DNA from: Acidimicrobiia bacterium UBA6912
Lineage (GTDB): Bacteria > Actinomycetota > Acidimicrobiia > Spongiisociales > UBA5794
Reading direction: 5' to 3'
Length of the DNA stretch: 5,018 nt
NCBI GenBank assembly: GCA_002450985.1
Contig: DKBA01000316.1
Coordinates: forward strand, 1 to 5,018
This document shows, piece by piece, positions 1 through 5,018 of the stretch. Numbering within the stretch: the first letter of the stretch is position 1; every line of letters starts with the position of its first letter. The notes below the pieces were generated by a model. That model saw nothing but the letters and a program-made list of their open reading frames with translations, did not search any database and was not told the origin of the DNA. The position numbers were made by a program, and so were the translations under genes.

Positions 1-1
1 G

Positions 2-199
2 ATCGTCGATCTCGAGCAGCTCAAACGCGCCTTCTCCTTCGTCCCGCCCTCGCTCATCGAGCAGGCGTCCGGCTTCGGGCTCGGCGAGGGGCTGGCGGCG
101 GGGAAGATCGCCCCCGACCCCATACGGTTCAAGACGGGGCGGCGCTACACCCGCGAGGGTGGCTCCGACGTTCCGGCGACATGGGCGCTTCCCCAATAG
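2..199 (+). CDS. C-terminal fragment of a probable HerA/DUF87-like ATP-binding protein (5' end outside window)
   Basis: An open frame enters from the left edge and ends at TAG 197-199, giving 65 residues. The segment contains FVPPSLIEQASGFGLGEGL, then AAGKIAPDPIRFKTGRR, then EGGSDVPATWA near the end. From memory, the order 'GE-x-L-x-AGK, P, RFG-like R, EGGSDVP-x-x-WA' resembles the extreme C-terminus of HerA-type hexameric ATPases (DUF87 family), which pump or translocate DNA. The Walker motifs that would prove this lie upstream of the window, so the assignment rests on tail similarity only. Codon use matches the downstream genes. It ends 139 bases before the proposed start of the receptor gene, with no overlap, so it probably belongs to a separate transcription unit, although read-through is possible. 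Alternative: an unrelated P-loop protein. Confidence 0.5.
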   Translation: MVDLEQLKRAFSFVPPSLIEQASGFGLGEGLAAGKIAPDPIRFKTGRRYTREGGSDVPATWALPQ

Positions 200-252
200 G
201 CGGGCGATCGACCCACCGGGCGCGCGACAGATCCCGGCGACCGGACCCGCCT
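198..252 (+). terminator. Weak inverted repeat after the upstream gene, possible terminator or mRNA structure
   Basis: AGGCGGG (198-204) is perfectly complementary to CCCGCCT (246-252). Inside the loop, CCGGG (216-220) can pair with CCCGG (233-237). The outer arm begins inside the TAG stop of the upstream gene. No T-run follows, so this is not a classical intrinsic terminator. In DNA this GC-rich, short inverted repeats also occur by chance. The position directly between two transcription units is the main argument for function. Confidence 0.2.
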
Positions 253-261
253 GCTGCGCAC

Positions 262-267
262 TAAGGT
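262..267 (+). promoter_or_regulatory. Candidate -10 element (TAAGGT) or ribosome binding site ahead of the operon
   Basis: TAAGGT matches the loose actinobacterial -10 consensus TAnnnT and is one of the few A/T-containing hexamers in the GC-rich gap between the upstream gene and the receptor. No convincing -35 (TTGACA-like) is visible at the expected distance. The embedded AAGG could instead serve as a Shine-Dalgarno for the ATG at 277. No CRP-like or other operator half-sites are recognisable in 200-338. Confidence 0.2.
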
Positions 268-276
268 GCGGCAGCC

Positions 277-342
277 ATGTTCGTCGCCGTCGCCCCCCCT
301 GCCGGCCGCCCTCGTGAGTGCGGCACAAGCGTCATCACATGA
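277..342 (+). CDS. Possible 21-codon leader ORF overlapping the receptor start
   Basis: ATG at 277 opens a 21-codon frame (starting MFVAVAPPAGRPRECG) that ends at TGA 340-342. The stop overlaps the ATG at 339 of the receptor gene in an ATGA arrangement, exactly the junction type seen twice downstream in the same operon. An AAGG (263-266) lies 10 bases upstream, so a ribosome could load here. TAAGGT at 262-267 also fits the actinobacterial -10 pattern TAnnnT, in which case the transcript would start only a few bases before this ATG; the two readings use the same bases and cannot both be the main signal. No family is recognised. The ORF would help explain how the receptor ATG, which lacks its own Shine-Dalgarno sequence, is translated. 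It may equally be chance. Confidence 0.25.
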   Translation: MFVAVAPPAGRPRECGTSVIT

Positions 343-2516
343 CGTCGCCGGCCTCGATGACCCCGACCGCCGCGGCGCGTACCGTCGGAAGTCGGGTGCG
401 CAACATCTCGAATGCCAGCCGGCTCGCCCTCGCCATCCTCGCGATCACGGTGGCCTCACTCGTCGTCACCTCCGTCGTGAGTCTCATGTTCGGTGAGGAC
501 CTCGCCGGCGACGTGATCGACGGTACGCTCGAGACCCAGCTGACGCTGAAGGCCGAACAGGTCGAGAATCTGGTCCAGGCCGCATCGATCCAGACCTCGG
601 CGCTGGCGGGCTCCGCCCAGATCGTCGAAGCCGCCCGGAGGTTCGGAGAGGCCTACGCGGAGCTGGGGGCCGGCGACGAGGCGGCACTCAGGGCGGCCAG
701 CGCCGACGTCGACGCCTTCTACCGGGACGAGTTCGTGCCTGAGCTCGAGGCGGCGATCGGGACGACGATCGCCTGGCCGACGCTGCGGCCGACGACCCCG
801 GAGGCCACCTATCTCCAGGACCTCTACGTCGCAACCGACTCCCGGGACGCGGCAACCCGCCGCCTGGTGAACGATGCAGGCGACGGCAGTGCGTGGTCGG
901 AGGTCCACGAGGAGTTGCACCCGCAACTGCTCGGTACCGCCGAGCGGCTGGGGGTGCAGGATCTCCTGCTGATCGAGCCGGAAACGGGTGTGATCGTCTA
1001 TTCCGTGGCGAAGAACCCGGACTTCGCCACGAGTCTCGACACCGGACCGTACAGCGGCAGCGTCCTCGCCGATCTGGTACGCCGGGTGCGGGATGGCGTC
1101 GCCCCCGGCACCACCCTCCTGGCCGACATCGCATCCTATGTCCCCTCCCTGGGACGGCCGGTCGGCTTCATCGGTGCACCCGTCGTCGAGAGCGGCTCCA
1201 TCGTGGGCATCCTGGCGCTCCGCTTCCCGCTGCAGGGACTCGACCGGGTGATGACCTCGGATGGTGACTGGGAGGCGGAGGGTCTCGGCGAGACGGGCGA
1301 GACCTTCCTCGTCGGGGGTGACGGCCGCATGCGATCGATATCTCGGGCGTTCCTGCAGGATCGCGCCGAGTACGTCGATGCGGTGGAGGGCGCCGGTACG
1401 GCCACGCAGGACGAGATCGAGGCGATGCTGGGCACGGGAACCACGGTCGTGTTCCAGAAGGTCGTGGCCGAGAACACCTTGGAAGAGCTGGGGCCGGAGC
1501 CGGCGGTGCTCGAGGAGCCGAGCAACTACCTCGGTCGTGAGGTGCTGGCTGCGTATCGGCCCGTCGACCTGGAGGGGGTCGACTGGTACATCGGTGCCCA
1601 GATGGGCCGCGAAGAGATCCAACAGCCCATCTCGAGCTTTCGCCGGGCGCTGCTGATCGCCGTGGCGGTCTTCGTCGTACTCGTCACCTTCGCCATGACG
1701 GCGTGGGCCCGGGCCGTCTTCCGGCCGCTGCGCACCATCGGGGCTGCGCTGCGGCGCATCCACGACGGTGAGCCCTCGGGGCAGCTCGAACGAACCGATC
1801 GGGCTGCGTCCGAGTTCCTCGAACTGACGGACAGCGTCGAGGCGATGCTCGATGCTTCACGAGCCAGGCAGCGTGCGCTCGCCGACGCCACCGAGCAGCG
1901 GCTCCAGGTGATGCGCAGCTTCCTTCCCGCCTCTGTTGCCGACCGGCTCGAGGCCGGCGACAGGAGAGTGATCGATCTCATCCCCCAGGCATCGATCGCC
2001 GTGCTCGTCGTCCATGGACTCGGCGAGCTCCTCGGATCCAGCGATGTAGGCGAACGGCGGGAGCAGCTCGACACGCTGGTGAGCGAGCTCGACGCGATCG
2101 CCCGCCTCCACGGTGTCGAGCCCGTCAAGCTGGTGGGGGATGCGTACTTCGCCGGCTGTGGGTTGGATCAGCCCTATCTCGATCACGCCCTGCGGGCGCT
2201 TTCGTTCGCCGTCGATGCGCGTGAGGCAGTCCGTGAGGCGGCGCCTGCGTACGAGCTGCGAACCGCTGCCGGCCTGCATTCAGGTCCGGTCACGGTGGGC
2301 CTCAGCGGGAGCGCCCTCCTCGTCTACGACCTGTGGGGGCACACCGTCGCGACCGCGCAGACGCTCGCCCGGTCGGCCGCGCCCGGCCAGATCCTCGTGT
2401 CGGACGATGTGCGCGGGATGCTGCCCGACTCGGCGCAGGTGCGCCAGTGGACGTCCGGTGACGTCGATGCCTGGGAGGTGACCGGCTTGGGGGCGGCCGC
2501 GGAGGTCACACGATGA
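339..2516 (+). CDS. Cache-HAMP receptor with a degenerate class III adenylate/guanylate cyclase domain
   Basis: Two-pass inner-membrane receptor of 725 residues. TM1 is at about 28-51 and TM2 at about 437-458. Between them lies a roughly 385-residue ectodomain of double-Cache type: an N-terminal helical part, YLQ at 158, DLLLIEPETGVIVYS from 208, and GLGETGETFLVGGDGRMRS from 315. HAMP follows at about 460-505, then a helical linker and the N-terminal cyclase motif FLPASVADRL (528-537). The cyclase core is about 545-715. It keeps Lys597 and Asp601 (VKLVGDAY) and Asp664 (YDLWG), but His559 stands where the first metal Asp belongs, and Ala671 and Thr675 replace the transition-state Asn and Arg. 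Normal cyclases of this class make cAMP or cGMP; this one is probably inactive or strongly altered. Start choice: ATG 339 overlaps the leader-ORF stop; GTG 318 (seven extra residues) and ATG 357 are alternatives, and none has a clear Shine-Dalgarno. Its stop overlaps the channel start by four bases. Confidence 0.88.
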   Translation: MTSPASMTPTAAARTVGSRVRNISNASRLALAILAITVASLVVTSVVSLMFGEDLAGDVIDGTLETQLTLKAEQVENLVQAASIQTSALAGSAQIVEAARRFGEAYAELGAGDEAALRAASADVDAFYRDEFVPELEAAIGTTIAWPTLRPTTPEATYLQDLYVATDSRDAATRRLVNDAGDGSAWSEVHEELHPQLLGTAERLGVQDLLLIEPETGVIVYSVAKNPDFATSLDTGPYSGSVLADLVRRVRDGVAPGTTLLADIASYVPSLGRPVGFIGAPVVESGSIVGILALRFPLQGLDRVMTSDGDWEAEGLGETGETFLVGGDGRMRSISRAFLQDRAEYVDAVEGAGTATQDEIEAMLGTGTTVVFQKVVAENTLEELGPEPAVLEEPSNYLGREVLAAYRPVDLEGVDWYIGAQMGREEIQQPISSFRRALLIAVAVFVVLVTFAMTAWARAVFRPLRTIGAALRRIHDGEPSGQLERTDRAASEFLELTDSVEAMLDASRARQRALADATEQRLQVMRSFLPASVADRLEAGDRRVIDLIPQASIAVLVVHGLGELLGSSDVGERREQLDTLVSELDAIARLHGVEPVKLVGDAYFAGCGLDQPYLDHALRALSFAVDAREAVREAAPAYELRTAAGLHSGPVTVGLSGSALLVYDLWGHTVATAQTLARSAAPGQILVSDDVRGMLPDSAQVRQWTSGDVDAWEVTGLGAAAEVTR
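2501..2506 (+). promoter_or_regulatory. Strong Shine-Dalgarno (GGAGGT) of the channel gene, inside the receptor 3' end
   Basis: GGAGGT lies six bases before ATG 2513, within the last codons of the receptor gene. Together with the ATGA stop/start overlap at 2513-2516 it fixes the channel start and indicates coupled translation of receptor and channel. Confidence 0.8.
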
Positions 2517-4030
2517 GCGAGCTGCTGGGCGACCCGCGCGTGGTGGCTGCGCTCGTCATCGTGGCCGTCTTGCCGCTCCTGATCGTGTTCGCAGGTGAGG
2601 TCGAGGAGCGTCTGCGCCAGCGCGACTCGATGCTCACGCCGATCGTCGCGATCTTGCGCCGCTGGGCGATCCCACTGCTCACCGCGTGGGCGATCGTCGT
2701 TGGCCTGTTCGGGTGGCCGCGTTCCAACCTGCTGGTGCGGCTCATCGGCACTGCGCTGCTCCTCGCGCTCGGCGTTGCGGCGCTGGCAGTCCTACGGCTC
2801 GTGATCACGTGGTGGCGCAACCGCCCGGTCGAAGAGGGCCGGCGCCGGCCCCCGCAGCTCCTCCTGGCGCTGCCGCGGGTCCTCGTCATCCTCGCCACCG
2901 GCTGGCTGCTCCTCGACACGGTGTGGGGTGTGGACCTGTCGGCCGCGCTCACCGCCCTCGGTGTCACCTCGCTCATCGTCTCCTTTGCGCTCCAGGACAC
3001 GTTGAGCGGCCTCGCCTCGGGTCTGTTGCTGCTCAGTGATTCCCCGTTTCAGCCCGGCGACTGGATCAAGTCGGGTGACATCGAGGGGCGCGTGGTCGAC
3101 ATCAACTGGAGGAGTTCCCGGATCCAGAGCCGCAGCGGCGATCTCCTCGTCGTGCCGAATGCCCAGCTGGCCGGGGCCACGGTCGTCAACTACGACCGGC
3201 CCACTCGACTCCATCGTGTGGTGGTTCCGGTTCAGGTGGCCTACGTGAACCCGCCGACCCTCGCCAAGGACATGCTGCTCGACGCCGCCCGTTCCACGCC
3301 CGGAGTGCTCGAGGACCCGCCGCCGGACGCCCGTGTCGTCCAGGTCGACGATCCCCTCATGGGCTACGAGGTGCATCTCTGGATCGACGACTACGAGCGC
3401 GCCCCGAAGGTGGCCAGCGACTTCGGCTCCCTCGTCTGGTACCAGTCGCACCGCCACGACGTTCCGTTGCCGAGCCCCGCCTACGACCTCTACGTGTACG
3501 ACGGCATCCAGGCGGGCGAGGCCGGTCGCCCGAATCGTGCCGAGATCCGACGCCGGTTGCGGCGGTCGCCGCTCCTCGATCAGCTCGGAGAGGACGACGT
3601 CGAGCGGCTGGCGGCAGCTTCCCGTGCGGCCCGGTTCGCCGCCGGCGAGGTGATCCTCGTAGGCACCCAGAATCGTGATCTCTACGTGGTGTGGGAAGGG
3701 TCGGCCCGCCTCGAGGTCGTCCTCGGCGACGGTGTCGCCCACCAGGGGGCGCGTATCTCCGAGGGCGACGTCTTTGGCATCCTCATGCCGCTCGACGATC
3801 TGCAGCCGAGGGTCACCGCAGTGACCGATTGTGAGCTTGTCGTCGTGGAGGAGGGCGCCGCGGGTGAGGTGGCGAGTCGCAATCCGGAGCTGGCGGCCGC
3901 ACTCAACCAACTCGTGTCGACCCGACGCCGCCGCCTCGAGCGGATCGCAGAGACGGCGGCACAGACCGATGACGGCGTCGTGGAGGAGTCACTTCACTCC
4001 GAGGCCCGTGCCGAAGGCGGGGGCGTATGA
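2513..4030 (+). CDS. MscS-family channel with C-terminal cyclic-nucleotide-binding-like domain (bCNG type)
   Basis: Inner-membrane channel subunit of 505 residues, well above the roughly 286 of E. coli MscS because of extra N-terminal helices and an added C-terminal domain. Membrane segments lie at about 9-27, 44-66, 72-100 and 115-138, followed by the pore-lining helix at about 143-174 (ALTALGVTSLIVSFALQ, then GLASGLLLL), rich in Gly and Ala as in the MscS TM3. The MscS beta domain follows at 178-227 (PFQPGDWIKSGDIEGRVVDI; VVPNAQL) and the alpha/beta cage domain at about 233-330. Residues 353-447 form a cNMP-binding-like fold (LLDQLGEDDVERLA, FAAGEVI, LYVVWEGSARLEVV, EGDVFG, TAVTDCELVVV), then a basic helix (RRRRLERIAE) and an acidic tail. 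MscS homologues with this domain are known as bCNG channels, some reported as nucleotide-gated. The cassette here is atypical: FGI (421-423) replaces FGE and the loop up to TDCEL is shorter, so nucleotide binding is uncertain. It overlaps both neighbours by four bases. Confidence 0.9.
   Translation: MSELLGDPRVVAALVIVAVLPLLIVFAGEVEERLRQRDSMLTPIVAILRRWAIPLLTAWAIVVGLFGWPRSNLLVRLIGTALLLALGVAALAVLRLVITWWRNRPVEEGRRRPPQLLLALPRVLVILATGWLLLDTVWGVDLSAALTALGVTSLIVSFALQDTLSGLASGLLLLSDSPFQPGDWIKSGDIEGRVVDINWRSSRIQSRSGDLLVVPNAQLAGATVVNYDRPTRLHRVVVPVQVAYVNPPTLAKDMLLDAARSTPGVLEDPPPDARVVQVDDPLMGYEVHLWIDDYERAPKVASDFGSLVWYQSHRHDVPLPSPAYDLYVYDGIQAGEAGRPNRAEIRRRLRRSPLLDQLGEDDVERLAAASRAARFAAGEVILVGTQNRDLYVVWEGSARLEVVLGDGVAHQGARISEGDVFGILMPLDDLQPRVTAVTDCELVVVEEGAAGEVASRNPELAAALNQLVSTRRRRLERIAETAAQTDDGVVEESLHSEARAEGGGV
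4013..4017 (+). promoter_or_regulatory. Shine-Dalgarno (GAAGG) of the third operon gene
   Basis: GAAGG lies nine bases before ATG 4027, inside the 3' end of the channel gene, and is followed by the ATGA stop/start overlap at 4027-4030. This supports ATG 4027 as the true start of the third gene. Confidence 0.65.
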
Positions 4031-5018
4031 CGGTACACGCGTCTCTCACCTCGAGCACGAGGCAGCGGAAGCCGAGACGGCTGCGGCGCAAGCTGGCGAC
4101 GGTCGCCATCTCGGTGTCCTTGCTCTCGGTGATCCTGCTCGGGACGTTCAACTACTTCGAGGCGAGGTCCCTGCTCTCGGACGGAGTCGAGGCGCAGCTC
4201 GCCGGCCAGGGAGCGGCCCGCGCCCGGGGCGTCGCCGCCGGCCTCGGCTGGATCCGCAACACCGTGTCGGTTGCGGCAGCGAGCGAGAGGGTCGCCGACG
4301 GCATCGTGCAGCTGTCTGATGCATTCGTTCGGCTGGGAGACGAGGGAAACCTGCTCGACGCTTCACAACAGGCGGAGCTCGAGCAGTTCTACACGGATTC
4401 GGCGATAGCGCCGATCGAAGCAGCAGGCTTTACTGCTCCCGCCCTGTCTGATCTGCTGCCGGGGAGCGAGGCGGGGCGCTATCTCCAGTACCACTACATC
4501 GTGAAGAACCCATTCCCAGCACGGGAGCGGTGGAACCTCATCGAGTCCGAGACCGACACGTCCGGATACGCCGACCTCCACGCCGATGCTCAACAGCGGT
4601 TCACCGGTCTCGCCGATTTCCTCGGCTTCGGCGACCTCTTGCTGGTCGATACCGGAGGGAACGTCGTGTTCTCTACGAACAAGCGCATCGACCTGGGGAC
4701 CACGCTCGGCGAAGGTACCGAGCGGCGCGATGACCCCCTCGCCATCCTGCGAAGCCGACTTGCGGCCGCACCATCGGGCGATACGGTGTTCTCCGACTTC
4801 CACATCTACGTTCCGGCCGGGGGACGGCCAACGATGTTCGCCGGTGCCGTCGTCCGCTCGGATGCGCAGACGGTGGGTGCATTGATGGTCGAGATCCCGA
4901 TCGAAGCGATCAACGAGCTGACCACGGCGGGAGGTCGCTGGCAGGAGACGGGGCTCGGCGAGACCGGAGAGGTCTACCTCGTCGGCTCCGATCACCTGAT
5001 TCGCTCGGAGTCACGCCG
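4027..5018 (+). CDS. Second Cache-type membrane receptor, paralogous to the first gene (3' end outside window)
   Basis: An uninterrupted frame runs from ATG 4027 to the window edge (330 full codons, no stop). The N-terminus is short and basic (TRQRKPRRLRRK), followed by TM1 at about 22-40 (LATVAISVSLLSVILLGTF), then a long extracytoplasmic region that continues to the edge. It shares the ectodomain landmarks of the receptor at 339-2516 in the same order: FY at 121, YLQ at 152, a Cache strand DLLLVDTGGNVVFS from 203, IYVPAGGRPTMFAGAVV, and WQETGLGETGEVYLVGSDH near residue 305. It also has a KNPFPARERW segment after YLQ (about 159-168); the first receptor has no NP pair at this point. TM2 and the output domain lie beyond the window; by analogy with its paralogue, HAMP plus a nucleotidyl cyclase is likely, but a histidine kinase, phosphatase or methyl-accepting output cannot be excluded. 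Translation is coupled to the channel gene by an ATGA overlap. Confidence 0.8.
   Translation, partial: MTVHASLTSSTRQRKPRRLRRKLATVAISVSLLSVILLGTFNYFEARSLLSDGVEAQLAGQGAARARGVAAGLGWIRNTVSVAAASERVADGIVQLSDAFVRLGDEGNLLDASQQAELEQFYTDSAIAPIEAAGFTAPALSDLLPGSEAGRYLQYHYIVKNPFPARERWNLIESETDTSGYADLHADAQQRFTGLADFLGFGDLLLVDTGGNVVFSTNKRIDLGTTLGEGTERRDDPLAILRSRLAAAPSGDTVFSDFHIYVPAGGRPTMFAGAVVRSDAQTVGALMVEIPIEAINELTTAGGRWQETGLGETGEVYLVGSDHLIRSESR

Noticed and set aside
266..496. Open frame from GTG 266 (76 codons)
   Set aside because: It overlaps the first receptor's N-terminus and TM1 in another frame, is Pro/Ser/Arg-rich with no motif, and is better explained as an alternate-frame shadow.
456..1763. Long antisense open frame (435 codons) opposite the first receptor
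   Set aside because: Its composition (rich in Arg, Gly, Asp, His) is the usual mirror of GC-rich coding DNA, it shows no recognisable domain, and the + strand frame has clear Cache motifs over the same bases.
2800..2809. Palindrome CGTGATCACG, reminiscent of a CRP-type TGTGA/TCACA half-site pair
   Set aside because: The half-sites are adjacent with no 6-base spacer, and the palindrome lies inside the codons of a membrane helix of the channel, so it is probably chance.
2792..3910. Long antisense open frame (372 codons) opposite the channel gene
   Set aside because: It mirrors the MscS and cNMP-like coding frame, has no membrane segments or known motifs, and no plausible ribosome binding site decides a start.
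4363..4995. Antisense open frame (210 codons) opposite the third gene
   Set aside because: The + strand frame continues without a stop from ATG 4027 and contains Cache motifs matching the first receptor, so the antisense frame is a shadow.
1..5018. Search for tRNA, rRNA, CRISPR arrays, insertion sequences and riboswitches
   Set aside because: No direct repeat arrays, transposase motifs, terminal inverted repeats or tRNA-like arms were recognised by eye; nearly the whole window is protein-coding.

Overview
The window is GC-rich throughout (roughly two thirds G+C by eye), with strong G/C preference at third codon positions and a GTG/ATG/Shine-Dalgarno style typical of high-GC bacteria. The gene content (Cache-type receptor cyclases and an MscS channel carrying a cyclic-nucleotide-binding-like domain) and the codon style suggest an actinomycete-like organism, perhaps from the Acidimicrobiia. 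That placement is inference; no marker gene is present.

Layout, all on the + strand. Positions 2-199 hold the last 65 codons of a gene resembling the C-terminus of HerA/DUF87-type ATP-binding proteins. Positions 200-338 are a short non-coding leader with a weak inverted repeat and a possible 21-codon leader ORF (277-342). Three tightly packed genes follow: (1) 339-2516, a two-pass membrane receptor with a double-Cache-like ectodomain, HAMP and class III nucleotidyl cyclase domain; (2) 2513-4030, an MscS-family channel with about five membrane segments and a C-terminal cNMP-binding-like domain; (3) 4027 to beyond the window end, a second Cache-type membrane receptor paralogous to gene 1 and truncated by the window edge. 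Both junctions between these genes are four-base ATGA overlaps, each preceded by a good Shine-Dalgarno sequence, so they look like one translationally coupled operon.

The simple reading is a self-contained signalling unit: extracytoplasmic ligands are sensed by one or two Cache receptors, a cyclic nucleotide is made, and a cNMP-binding MscS channel (the bCNG type) responds. The sequence complicates this. The gene 1 cyclase domain keeps its fold motifs and base-recognition residues but has lost one metal-binding Asp (His559) and both transition-state residues (Ala671 and Thr675 replace Asn and Arg). The channel's binding cassette has lost the usual ribose-contacting Glu (Ile423) and has a shortened loop. 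The locus may therefore be a cyclase-channel pair in which nucleotide signalling has been altered or replaced by direct protein coupling, possibly with gene 3 as the active partner. This is the most interesting feature of the window.
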